Source of the DNA: Bacillota bacterium
GTDB taxonomy: Bacteria; Bacillota; Clostridia; Acetivibrionales; DTU013
Assembly (NCBI GenBank): GCA_023435925.1
Contig: JAEZLF010000035.1
Span: 1 to 12,600, forward strand
DNA length: 12,600 nucleotides
Direction of reading: 5' to 3'
Below, piece by piece: positions 1 to 6,631 of the stretch (positions are counted from its first letter, which is position 1; each line of letters starts with the position of its first letter). Under the pieces are notes generated by a model. The model worked only from the letters and a program-made list of their open reading frames with translations, made no database searches and was not told the DNA's origin. The position numbers and the translations under genes were made by a program.

Positions 1-332
1 CTGATATCAGTGGAGGTATTGAAAAGTTCTGGTTGGACTCAACCTTGAAGATAACAACTTATGAACAGGTAGAATTCCTAGAAAGGTTCTACAAAAAAGA
101 GCTCCCATTTAGAGAAGAAAACATAAAAATGGTGAAGGAAATGATTGTCTTGGAGAATCTTGAAGGTGGGACTTTATCAGGCAAAACCGGTTCAGGAAGT
201 GATGGAGGGTGGTTTGTCGGATATTATGAAACACCCAGGGAGGTATATCTATTTTCTGCATATATGAAAGAGAAACAAGGAAAAGAGGTAAAGAAAATCG
301 TAATAGATATCTTGAACGAGGGACAATTATAA
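1..332 (+). CDS. Class D beta-lactamase or BlaR1-type penicillin-sensing domain, C-terminal part (5' end outside window)
   Basis: The frame is already open at the window edge (codons from position 3) and ends at TAA 330-332, giving about 109 residues. It opens with DISGGIEKFW, followed by LKIT; this resembles the segment after the YGN motif of class D (OXA-type) enzymes and of the BlaR1 sensor. The KTG box is plain (GKTGSG), followed by GGWFVGYYE and a closing strand and helix. In class D enzymes this part builds the active-site wall opposite the catalytic serine. That serine (SxxK), the carboxylated lysine and the SxV motif lie upstream and cannot be seen. A free enzyme would be secreted or anchored and hydrolyse beta-lactams. 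A BlaR1 would instead carry this domain outside the membrane as the sensor. The fragment resembles free OXA-type enzymes slightly more, but the choice is open. Confidence 0.85.
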   Translation, partial: DISGGIEKFWLDSTLKITTYEQVEFLERFYKKELPFREENIKMVKEMIVLENLEGGTLSGKTGSGSDGGWFVGYYETPREVYLFSAYMKEKQGKEVKKIVIDILNEGQL

Positions 333-601
333 GTATATGCTGACTAGAACACACCATCCATGTGGAGTGCGTAATAATGTGCTCACCCATGTCGCTGAAC
401 ATCACAGGTATGATTCTGTACTCTTAAGCTATGAATATAAGAAAAATTATGAAATGGGAGCTGTCAGCCACGATATCGGTTTAGTGCTATATATCCTGTA
501 ACAGACTTCAGTATGAAATAGTGCGGCGCATTATTTATGTCCTAAGAATAGATAAAAAGAGCAGACAGGGTTAAGTATTATTCGATAATCTATGGTATAT
601 T
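333..601. other. Non-coding stretch between the beta-lactamase-type gene and the AraC gene
   Basis: I see no convincing gene here. The frames are short and broken: a frame reading YEMGAVSHDIG near 450-480 ends at a TAA just after 495 and matches nothing I know. No strong terminator follows the first gene. The last 60 bases before the AraC gene are AT-rich and contain a weak -10-like TATATT near 596-601 without a clear -35 box, so I do not call a promoter. Confidence 0.5.
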
Positions 602-622
602 GTGTATAGAGAGGTAATCAAT

Positions 623-1528
623 ATGCACGCATGGGAATCCATACAAGAAACTCTGAACTATATTGAGGAAAATCTTGGCGAAGAAATTCAAATTGATGGA
701 CTTGCTGAAATCGCTGGACTGTCACTGTTTTATTATCAGAGATTATTCACACGACTAGTAAAGACGTCGGTTCGAGATTATATTAAGTTGCGACGTTTGG
801 CAAAATCCACAAATATGCTGCGTAACAAAGGAAACCGCATTATTGACATTGCGATGAAATATGGTTTTGGGAGTCACGTAACTTTTACACGTGCTTTTAC
901 GAATACCTATGGGATTACCCCATCGCAGTACCGAAGCAAGGCTATTAGTTTACAAAATTTTGATAAGCCCGATTTATTACTTGGTTATGTTGTGGCCAAT
1001 GAGGGTGTACCACTAATTAGTGATGGATTAGTTCTGGAAATGAACCGTAAATTTCTCAAAAAACCAATTAGCTTTCTTGGTGTGACAGGCTATTATTCTT
1101 TTAGCTATGGTAAAATGCTTGGCGAAAAAACCGGCATTGATTCGACCGGTGAAATTTGGGATAGGTTTTACAGGGAACTTCCTAATATTCCACAGATCCC
1201 AGAAGGGCGTTGGATTGGTGTTTCTTATCAGGGCGATGCACCGGATGGTTATTCAAGTTATTTTGTCGGTGCAGAAATCGAGAAAGATGAGAACAATCAA
1301 AACTTTTCTGAGTGGCAACTACCCATACGAGAATATGTGGTCTGCGGATTTGAATCGGAAAACCACGAGCAGATGATAGTTTGTATGGGTAAGGCAATGA
1401 AATACACTCGGTTTTGGCTGAAAAAGCATGGCTTAATTGCCGACGGATTCTTCCCTGAAATTTATTATAAAAGCAAATCTGACATCGTTTATACAGAGTT
1501 ATGGATTCCGTTTAAGAAACGAGGATAA
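623..1528 (+). CDS. AraC-family regulator with C-terminal GyrI-like effector-binding domain
   Basis: 301 residues. ATG 623 is preferred over the upstream in-frame GTG at 602 because AGAGAGG (608-614) sits at ribosome-binding distance from it. Residues 1-110 form a two-helix-turn-helix AraC DNA-binding domain: the second half reads IIDIAMKYGF, then FTRAFTNTYGITPSQYR, the usual AraC signature. Residues from about 115 to the end match the GyrI-like/AraC-E-bind fold (as in Rob), a ligand pocket for hydrophobic or drug-like compounds; the stretch around GRWIGVSYQGD and the ending YTELWIPFKK are typical. N-terminal HTH plus C-terminal GyrI is the usual layout for this group. It sits 29 bases upstream of the PPOX-fold gene on the same strand and probably shares its transcript. 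It likely senses a small molecule and activates its own unit or nearby genes; the ligand is unknown. Confidence 0.92.
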   Translation: MHAWESIQETLNYIEENLGEEIQIDGLAEIAGLSLFYYQRLFTRLVKTSVRDYIKLRRLAKSTNMLRNKGNRIIDIAMKYGFGSHVTFTRAFTNTYGITPSQYRSKAISLQNFDKPDLLLGYVVANEGVPLISDGLVLEMNRKFLKKPISFLGVTGYYSFSYGKMLGEKTGIDSTGEIWDRFYRELPNIPQIPEGRWIGVSYQGDAPDGYSSYFVGAEIEKDENNQNFSEWQLPIREYVVCGFESENHEQMIVCMGKAMKYTRFWLKKHGLIADGFFPEIYYKSKSDIVYTELWIPFKKRG

Positions 1529-1557
1529 TATTAAATTTAGTGTTGGAGGAAAAGCAA

Positions 1558-2049
1558 ATGAGCAATTACCAAGAAGGATTGAAACTACTCGAAGAAAAAT
1601 TTGGCAACGGCAAAGACAATGTTATTTCACTTGCTACGATTGCACGAGACCCGGGCATTGATGGAAAGCCGCGCCCTGTTGTCCGTAGCGTGGACGCCTA
1701 TTATGAAGACGGCATCTTTTATGTTGTAACACATGGCAAATCAAACAAAATGCAGCAAATCGCACAAAACCAGGAGGTTTCCGTTGCAGGATGCTTGGAG
1801 ATGTTTACCGCTAACGGAGTAGCTGAAAACCTTGGTTGGGTGCTCGACCCGAAAAATGCCGAAATAAGAACAAAGCTTCGCACAGCTTTTGCAGAGTGGT
1901 ATGACTTAGCTAATAATGAAAAGGATGAGAGTTGTTGCTTTTTAGCAATCCATCTCACAAAGGGAACATTAAATATCAACCATTGGGAAAAATTATACCA
2001 CATGGATTTTGTAAATAAGACTGAAATGGAAAATGGGGGCATATTTTAA
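1558..2049 (+). CDS. Pyridoxamine 5'-phosphate oxidase-fold (PPOX) family protein
   Basis: 163 residues, starting at ATG 1558. GGAGGA (1545-1550) lies seven bases upstream, which makes the upstream GTG at 1540 unnecessary. The protein has the split-barrel pattern of PPOX-family proteins: a first strand (VISLATIARD), a second strand with the charged stretch GKPRPVVRSVDAYYEDG, then IFYVVTHGKSNKMQQI, where the Ser/Lys region in related proteins contacts FMN or haem phosphate. The C-terminal part includes IHLTKGTLNINHW. Small soluble PPOX proteins of this kind bind flavin, F420 or haem and reduce or sequester small molecules; the true PNPOx active site is not evident. It follows the AraC-GyrI gene closely, a pairing that suggests a sensed-compound/handling-protein relationship, but this is inference. 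Confidence 0.85.
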   Translation: MSNYQEGLKLLEEKFGNGKDNVISLATIARDPGIDGKPRPVVRSVDAYYEDGIFYVVTHGKSNKMQQIAQNQEVSVAGCLEMFTANGVAENLGWVLDPKNAEIRTKLRTAFAEWYDLANNEKDESCCFLAIHLTKGTLNINHWEKLYHMDFVNKTEMENGGIF

Positions 2050-2155
2050 GGAGCGCAGTGTCAAATAGCTTTAGTCGATGGATCACTACAACACATCATC
2101 GTAGAAGTTAAAAGGATTTCATATCAGTATAAAGTATTGTTATAAACGGAAAGAT

Positions 2156-2806
2156 TTATGGGGAATTATCTGCAGCTTCATAAAGTTCCGTATTTATGCC
2201 TGTTATAGCCGCCAGATAAACAATAGTATTATAGCCGGCGCTCTGCCAAATACCGAGCCCTATATAGGTAATAATCCAAAGGAGTGTATCGTTCAGGAAA
2301 GGTACTGTGTTATAACCCATACGGGTTAACAAAATGTTGATCATACCATTTTCCGGTGCAAAAATTTGAAGCGACATACCGTATATAATAATCCATGAAA
2401 GGAAATGAGGCATGTACAAAATAGTTTGCGTGATACGTTTAAATCGTCTAAATGCTATCTCATTGAGCAGCAAGGAGAGAAAAATAGGGAACGGGAATCC
2501 TACCAACAAATCTAGAAAGTTCAGCATTATTGTGTTGTGAAGAGCCCGCAGAAAATCAAGGGATGAAAAAGCCATCTTAAAATACTTGAGTGGATCGGCA
2601 GCCCATTGACTTTTATGAAACATATTGTAATCTTGAAAAGCAATTACAATGTTAGACATGGGAATATACCTAAACAGCACAAAATATAACAATGGAAGTG
2701 ATATCATTATGTAAAGTATATAGTTGCTTTTAACCAGCTTCCATTTTGCTGTAGTACGTGCACGAAATGCAGGATTCTTAACTAATGTACTCTTTAACAT
2801 ATGCAT
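2156..2806 (-). pseudogene. LplB-type carbohydrate ABC transporter permease, truncated at the EAA loop
   Basis: The minus-strand frame gives about 216 residues from ATG 2806. AGGAG at 2811-2815 precedes it; ATG 2800 is a close alternative, and the upstream ATG 2818 lacks a binding site. It matches the LplB/polysaccharide-type permeases: an N-terminal basic stretch, first membrane span around LYIMISLPLLYFVLF, then the hallmark PMSNIVIAFQDYN, and further spans up to LGIWQSAGYNTIVYLAAI. The protein stops right inside the conserved EAA loop: it reads TELYEAA and then DNSP-stop, where family members go on with an IDGA-type sequence and about 90-100 more residues. The EAA loop docks the ATPase, so the product should be inactive. 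No remnant of the missing end is visible before position 2050, so a deletion or recombination is likely. Confidence 0.82.
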
Positions 2807-2882
2807 TATACTCCTCATTTCTTAATTGAGTTATAGAATATTTCACTAATTTCTGTGTCCGCTCAGCTCAACTTTTAGCAAA

Positions 2883-2911
2883 ATTGTATAATGTGATTAA
2901 TGTTTGAGCAA
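2883..2911 (-). promoter_or_regulatory. Possible promoter of the truncated LplB-type permease gene
   Basis: On the minus strand a TTGCTC -35-like box (2906-2911) and a TACAAT -10-like box (2883-2888) are separated by exactly 17 bases, upstream of the permease start. The -10 differs from consensus at one base and the -35 at two. An inverted repeat CTGACA (2912-2917) / TGTCAG (2936-2941) lies just upstream and could be a regulator site. The spacing is good, but this is pattern evidence only. Confidence 0.35.
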
Positions 2912-3301
2912 CTGACAGATTTGATTTTTGGACAATGTCAGATATGCTAATGCCTACAGCTGTGGAGATTTAAGAGTTGCAGATCTATTGTGTCTGCTAT
3001 AGTCACAAAAAAAGGACGATATTTTTTAAATATCCTTTTATGTTCTTTATCGTTTGTTTTTACACGAGAAATCATGAATGACAGTGCCTTCACAGAAGTG
3101 GGCACCTGTAAACTCAGTTGGAAATACGGATATCTGTTCTCTTCCTTTTTTACTTCCGCAGTGAGGTTCAGAATAATGTTTTTAATAATCTCATCTTAGT
3201 TTCAAAAAGTGCTAACCTTTTCCACTGTCCCACCTCTTGCTGGATAGAATCCGTATCCGAGAAACTAATATGTCCAAGCGACGGAAGTCTTGTACCTACC
3301 G
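2912..3301. other. Decayed region between the permease remnant and the AraC remnant
   Basis: No intact gene. On the minus strand an open frame of 82 codons (2947-3195) reads sensibly in places (NLTAEVKKEENRYPYF, then QVPTSVKALSFMISRV) but begins straight after a stop codon with no start. I do not recognise it. The other frames are short. With the truncated permease on one side and the AraC remnant on the other, this stretch probably belongs to the same decayed locus. Confidence 0.4.
3007..3039 (-). terminator. AT-rich hairpin with T-run, possible minus-strand terminator
   Basis: Read on the minus strand, AAAAGG then ATATTT (3039-3028) can pair with AAATAT then CCTTTT (3024-3019 and 3015-3010) around a three-base loop, with CGT bulged out; a run of T follows down to 3007. 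The stem has only two G-C pairs, so it is weak. It falls inside the unexplained open frame described above, which argues that frame is not a live gene. Confidence 0.3.
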
Positions 3302-3336
3302 AAAAAAGACTGTTTGATTGTACAAGCAATCTTTTA
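3302..3336 (-). terminator. Probable intrinsic terminator of the AraC remnant
   Basis: Immediately after the TAA (3334-3336) of the AraC remnant, the minus strand forms AAAAGATTGCTTG - loop - CAAACAGTCTTTT with one G-T and one C-A position, followed by a run of six T. Position, stem and T-run fit a rho-independent terminator, although the stem is AT-rich. Confidence 0.5.
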
Positions 3337-3490
3337 TGTCGCCAGCTTTCTATATTCAGTTGGTGACATTCCCATCTCTCTTTTGAAGACGGTTGAAAAT
3401 GCCCCGAGTTGACAGCATCATGGGAAAGGACTTTCTTGACTTCGTTTTTCGGGTATTCCATAGACGACATTCGCGATATTTAAATGAAGC
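3334..3490 (-). pseudogene. Remnant of an AraC-type transcription activator (C-terminal helix-turn-helix)
   Basis: The minus-strand frame ending at TAA 3334-3336 reads AFSTVFKREMGMSPTEYRKL (codons from 3402), then AT-stop. This is the recognition helix and closing GMSPTEYR signature of AraC-family proteins. Upstream, in another frame, LHLNIANVVYGI (about 3450-3485) resembles the preceding conserved segment (LNIA-VAYGIGY in intact relatives). Between the two lie about 60 bases where roughly 30 are expected, so the coding sequence is frameshifted and broken. Nothing before that is recognisable. In Clostridia and Paenibacillus, AraC-type regulators commonly stand next to LplB-type permeases, so this fragment and the truncated permease probably come from one lost sugar-uptake locus. 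The end near 3490 is approximate; 3334-3405 is the firm part. Confidence 0.65.
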
Positions 3491-3563
3491 CCTAAAAACA
3501 AATATTCCGGAATTAAGAAATTTGTGACGCAAAACGGAGAACTCATGATTTTGTAGTCTTTTA

Positions 3564-4277
3564 TCAAGCAATCTTTCGACTGAACTTTCGGTAAAGAATC
3601 CAAAACCAAGATAAGGAACAAATAAATGCAGGAAGCAAAAATATCATATTCTGAGTCATGCAAAGCTTTGTGATCCAAAATGACGGGAGCGGTGAAAGCA
3701 AATACTGCACATTTGATATGAGGAAGAAAGGAATAGGCAACCCCAGCATCAAAAGCCCGGATAGCTTTCCAACTGCCATACCTTCCACCCGGTTATGGGA
3801 AAAAGAGAATAATAAAAGCGCGACCGTAACGCTTGCAGTACAAGACAATAAGCTTACAAGTAATATCATATCCATCGACCATACTGTTAAAGAGAACCAT
3901 CTTATAAGAATGACGGAGACGATAAAAGCAATGATAGCTGGAAAAACCAATCTTGACAGGATATAACCTTTCTTTCTTACCGGCGTTACAGCCAGATAAC
4001 CAGTCATATTCTCATCGAATTCCGTCAGCATCATCATAGCGGAGGCAAAGCAGAACATGTACGGTGTTAAAAGCGCAAGCAGCAGATCAAAGAGCATGTA
4101 ATAATCCCTTAAAATCGTTTCTTTCCCAAAATAACTACATAAAACATTCTCTATAACCGGAACGCCGAACCTGATAAAAAAGGCGGTAATAACAACAGCT
4201 CCGCAGATCGCTATAAGCATGCTATCCTTAAATATCTGTTGAATGAACATGATAAATGACCTGAAGATTGGCTTCAT
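3564..4277 (-). CDS. ABC-2-type exporter membrane protein (second permease)
   Basis: 237 residues, ATG 4277, stop TGA 3564-3566. The ATG overlaps the stop of the preceding gene (ATGA), and GGGAGG stands upstream. The protein has about six hydrophobic spans, for example LIAICGAVVITAFFI, LLLALLTPYMFCFASAMMML, FPAIIAFIVSVILI and MILLVSLLSCTASVTVALLL. A cytoplasmic stretch reading TEFDENMTGYLAVTPVRKKGYI resembles the amphipathic coupling segment of ABC-2 permeases (the AVTP-type motif also occurs as AVSP in its partner). It most likely forms the membrane pore as a heterodimer with the neighbouring permease. Membrane-protein pairs of this type behind a TetR gene and an ATPase occur among drug-efflux systems, some annotated as fluoroquinolone exporters; the substrate here is unknown. 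Confidence 0.85.
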   Translation of the reverse strand: MKPIFRSFIMFIQQIFKDSMLIAICGAVVITAFFIRFGVPVIENVLCSYFGKETILRDYYMLFDLLLALLTPYMFCFASAMMMLTEFDENMTGYLAVTPVRKKGYILSRLVFPAIIAFIVSVILIRWFSLTVWSMDMILLVSLLSCTASVTVALLLFSFSHNRVEGMAVGKLSGLLMLGLPIPFFLISNVQYLLSPLPSFWITKLCMTQNMIFLLPAFICSLSWFWILYRKFSRKIA

Positions 4278-4957
4278 AATTTAATACCTCCCAAGGCTCT
4301 AAAACTCCTATCTGTTATGTGGGTGGCAAAAAGCACGGACAAGAGCGTCCAAATTACAAGAATAGCTGTTGCGAGCAGTGCTCGGTCTCCATTTAGGCAC
4401 AGTTCGATGATGCAAACACCCGGATGGAGTATCAACCAATCCGGTTTCCATCCGAATAACCAGGCAATGGCGGGAAGATTGATAAAAACCTCTGCTGGAA
4501 TAGATGCTACCATGAATTGATTTAGGGATGCTATGTTTGCCGCAACCATGAGCCCTATTGAGGAAAAGAGGCAAGAGCCGAGAAATATGCCAATGATAAA
4601 AAATACCGGATTGGCAATGACGCTTCCACTGATTCCGATAATCAGTCCAACCGCAGTAGAGATCAAGGCGATGGACATCAGCTTTGATGTCACATATTCG
4701 ATTGGTTTAACGGGAGATACGGCAATACTGTTTAAGACCCGTTCGCTCTTTTCAAACAGGACGATTGCTCCCATTAAATAAAGTCCCATGGCGGCTGGAT
4801 CAGTAAAGATCATCAGAATTGCAGCCTTTTCCCACCAATCCACAGGCAGAGCATATAGCAAAGCTACATAGATAACCGTGAAGATCAGGTAAGTAAAATA
4901 GAATCCGTATTTAAACTGAAAGCGGATATCTCCGATAAGCAGCGCCCGCGCTCTCAT
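4274..4957 (-). CDS. ABC-2-type exporter membrane protein (first permease)
   Basis: 227 residues, ATG 4957, preceded by GGAGGCGG and overlapping the ATPase stop by four bases (ATGA). After a short N-terminal segment (RARALLIGDIRFQFKYG) come about six spans: YFTYLIFTVIYVALLYAL, AAMGLYLMGAIVLFE, ISTAVGLIIGISGSVIA, VFFIIGIFLGSCLFSSIGLM, a short span near VFINLPAIAWLFG, and LLATAILVIWTLLSVLFA at the end. The cytoplasmic loop after span two contains SERVLNSIAVSPVKPIEYVT, the usual ABC-2 coupling segment. It overlaps the next permease by four bases, so the two are probably made in equal amounts and form a heterodimer bound to the ATPase. Confidence 0.86.
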   Translation of the reverse strand: MRARALLIGDIRFQFKYGFYFTYLIFTVIYVALLYALPVDWWEKAAILMIFTDPAAMGLYLMGAIVLFEKSERVLNSIAVSPVKPIEYVTSKLMSIALISTAVGLIIGISGSVIANPVFFIIGIFLGSCLFSSIGLMVAANIASLNQFMVASIPAEVFINLPAIAWLFGWKPDWLILHPGVCIIELCLNGDRALLATAILVIWTLLSVLFATHITDRSFRALGGIKL

Positions 4958-5799
4958 TGCAACCGCCTCCCCGTCAACTCTACAAAAATTTCGTTCAAGG
5001 TCGGTTCGCTACTGTGGATGGAGAGCAAACGGTTTTCCTGAATGAGTTGATTCAGTATTCTATCTTTGCTTGTTTGACTTAGAGGAATTTCCTCTTGTTT
5101 TTCCTGCCCATTATAAGAATAGGTATAACGAACCTTGGCCGCTCCGCGTGACATAATCAAGTTACGCGGTGTATCCAGCGCCCTTAGGTTTCCGTCCACG
5201 ATGAACGCCACTCGGTCGCATAGCTCGGTTGCGTCATACATATTGTGAGTAGTCAGCAAAATCGTTTTCCCTCTGGCCTTTTCCTGTAAAATAATATCCT
5301 TCATCCGCCTGGCATTGGAAGGATCAAGGCCGGAGGTGGGCTCATCAAGGAAGAGCAAAGCCGGGTCATGGAGCAGTGCCTTGATAAAATTCAGCCGTGC
5401 CTTCATCCCCTTGGAATAGTCCGATACTTTTTTGTCTGCATCAGGTAACAGGCCTACGCTTTCGAGAAGTAGATCAATCGGCTGGTGCTTTTTGTAGAGC
5501 GAAGCAAAGAACAAAAGGTTTTCTCGTGCGGTTAGTTTTTCATACAGGCTTGGGAACTCAAAGTCTACACCGATATTTTCATAAAACTCGTTATTTTGTT
5601 TTTTTACCTCTCGACCCAAAATGGTCACGTTGCCCATGTATGTTGTAAGCAGGCCCGTAAGTATCTTCTGCAGCGTGCTTTTCCCCGCTCCGGAAGGTCC
5701 TAAAAATCCAAAAATCTCGCCACTTGAAACATTGAATTTCATATCTTTAATAAAAGATTTTTTTGTATAACTAAAGCATAAATTTTGTACACTTATCAC
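4954..5799 (-). CDS. ABC exporter ATP-binding protein
   Basis: 281 residues. The start is GTG 5799, overlapping the TetR stop (GTGA) and preceded by GAGGAGG. Walker A is GPSGAGKST (residues 34-42), Walker B LLFLDEP (148-154) with catalytic Glu153, the D-loop SGLD (156-159), and the switch His185 in TTHNM. The signature loop is YSKGM (128-132) rather than LSGGQ. At the Q-loop position the sequence reads VDFEFPSLY, with Glu81 where glutamine is usual. About 70 residues follow the nucleotide-binding domain, the length expected for drug/antibiotic exporters of the ABC-2 class. It would power the two downstream membrane proteins from the cytoplasmic face. Translational coupling to the TetR gene ties its supply to the regulator's transcript. 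Confidence 0.93.
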   Translation of the reverse strand: MISVQNLCFSYTKKSFIKDMKFNVSSGEIFGFLGPSGAGKSTLQKILTGLLTTYMGNVTILGREVKKQNNEFYENIGVDFEFPSLYEKLTARENLLFFASLYKKHQPIDLLLESVGLLPDADKKVSDYSKGMKARLNFIKALLHDPALLFLDEPTSGLDPSNARRMKDIILQEKARGKTILLTTHNMYDATELCDRVAFIVDGNLRALDTPRNLIMSRGAAKVRYTYSYNGQEKQEEIPLSQTSKDRILNQLIQENRLLSIHSSEPTLNEIFVELTGRRLQ

Positions 5800-6401
5800 A
5801 GTATTTCCTCCTCAAACAATTGAGTAATGACGCCGCGCAACATCAACCTAATCGTTTCATCAAATATATCCACACCAATTTCCCGGCGATGGGACATCAT
5901 AAAGAAAATAGCCCTCAAGGCGGCGCTGAATAATTTTACAGCATTATCACTGTGCTTGCCGGGAAGCACAGCAAGCAACTGTTCCATATTGAAATCATCT
6001 CTATGAACATGAGCTTCGGTAATCTCCGGCGGCAACTTTCGAATCAACAAATCAAGCTCCCCGCTTGCCATGAACGAATACATAAATGTTGAATCCATCT
6101 GTTTGTAAAACTGAAAGATTAAGTCGGAAAGGGACTCCACGTTGACGTTATTTCGCAACCCGTCAAGCCTGCGCAGCAGGTCTGTCTGTATCTTATCATG
6201 GAGTGTATTAAATACTTCAAAAAAAAGCATCTCTTTAGATGGATAGAACAAATAAAAGGTTCCTTTGGGGATATTTACCCGCTTGACCAATTCATCAACT
6301 GAAGTTTTCCGAATTCCATATTGAGTGAGACAAGCTTCGGCTTCTTCTATCAGACGTTTTTTGATATGCAAGCGCTCGGCATCGGAGTATGCTTTTGGCA
6401 T
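5796..6401 (-). CDS. TetR-family repressor of the ABC exporter operon
   Basis: 201 residues, ATG 6401 behind a near-perfect AAGGAGGT. Residues 10-57 form the TetR helix-turn-helix: RKTSVDELVKRVNIPKGTFY followed by LFYPSKEMLF is the standard recognition-helix signature. The rest is a helical ligand/dimer domain with no recognisable ligand signature (FYKQMDSTFMYSFMASGELD, LRAIFFMMSHRREIGVDIF). It is the first gene of the minus-strand operon and overlaps the ATPase gene by four bases. A 12-base perfect inverted repeat covers its own -10 region, so it very probably represses this operon and lets go when the exporter's substrate or a related compound binds. Assignment of that operator to this protein is inference from position. 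Confidence 0.92.
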   Translation of the reverse strand: MPKAYSDAERLHIKKRLIEEAEACLTQYGIRKTSVDELVKRVNIPKGTFYLFYPSKEMLFFEVFNTLHDKIQTDLLRRLDGLRNNVNVESLSDLIFQFYKQMDSTFMYSFMASGELDLLIRKLPPEITEAHVHRDDFNMEQLLAVLPGKHSDNAVKLFSAALRAIFFMMSHRREIGVDIFDETIRLMLRGVITQLFEEEIL

Positions 6402-6417
6402 AATACCTCCTTCAAAC

Positions 6418-6449
6418 TATTTGACTATATTATACATTATAGTCAAATA
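6418..6449. promoter_or_regulatory. Palindromic operator over the -10 box of the tetR-ABC operon
   Basis: TATTTGACTATA (6418-6429) and TATAGTCAAATA (6438-6449) are exact reverse complements separated by eight bases. The repeat covers the -10 box and the expected start point of the minus-strand promoter. Its size and symmetry fit a TetR dimer site, presumably for the adjacent TetR protein acting on its own operon. Confidence 0.72.
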
Positions 6450-6464
6450 AATTTTTATTGTCAA
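6436..6464 (-). promoter_or_regulatory. Consensus sigma-A promoter of the tetR-ABC exporter operon
   Basis: On the minus strand TTGACA (6459-6464) and TATAAT (6436-6441) are both perfect matches, with a 17-base spacer. Transcription would start near 6429, about 28 bases before the TetR ATG. So strong a core promoter under an overlapping palindrome suggests tight repression with high output on induction. Confidence 0.8.
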
Positions 6465-6475
6465 TAATAGTTAAA

Positions 6476-6545
6476 GCAGATATCTTAATATGCTATCTGC
6501 CTCGAAAACAAAGCCTTCATTTAGAAATAATAAAGCTTTGCTTTA
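6476..6545. repeat. Two small inverted repeats between the divergent promoters
   Basis: GCAGATA (6476-6482) / TATCTGC (6494-6500) is a spaced inverted repeat. TAAAGC (6531-6536) / GCTTTA (6540-6545) is a tight hairpin with a three-base loop. They lie back-to-back between the two -35 boxes. They could be an extra regulator site and an insulating hairpin; neither role is shown. Confidence 0.35.
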
Positions 6546-6551
6546 ATTTCT

Positions 6552-6580
6552 TTGACAATGTGACCACATAGTCGTATAAT
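6552..6580 (+). promoter_or_regulatory. Consensus sigma-A promoter of the second tetR gene
   Basis: TTGACA (6552-6557) and TATAAT (6575-6580) are perfect matches with a 17-base spacer. The spacer holds the first copy of the operator described separately. The expected start is near 6587, about 45 bases before the ATG at 6632. Confidence 0.8.
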
Positions 6581-6609
6581 ATAATTAACGATATGACCAG
6601 ATGGTCGCA
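6561..6609 (+). promoter_or_regulatory. Two tandem operator copies for the second TetR
   Basis: TGACCACATAGTCGTA (6561-6576) and TGACCAGATGGTCGCA (6594-6609) share the pattern TGACCAnATrGTCGnA, itself an inverted repeat (GACC/GGTC in the second copy). The first copy fills the spacer between -35 and -10. The second lies just after the expected start point. The copies begin 33 bases apart, about three helical turns, so two dimers could bind one face. They differ from the palindrome of the opposite promoter, implying separate regulators. Confidence 0.68.
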
Positions 6610-6631
6610 CCGCGTGAAAGGAGACTCAATA

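Noticed and set aside
109..405. 98-residue minus-strand frame opposite the beta-lactamase-type gene
   Set aside because: It lies antisense to a clear protein-coding region, has no ribosome binding site and no recognisable motif.
3168..3470. 100-residue minus-strand frame over the AraC remnant
   Set aside because: The real AraC-type sequence is in a different minus-strand frame; this one has no recognisable content.
4308..4574. 88-residue minus-strand frame inside the first permease
   Set aside because: A shadow frame of the real permease, which has good membrane spans and a proper start.
6418..6449. CRISPR or mobile-element end
   Set aside because: The palindrome occurs once and fits an operator over a promoter; no repeat-spacer pattern exists in the window.
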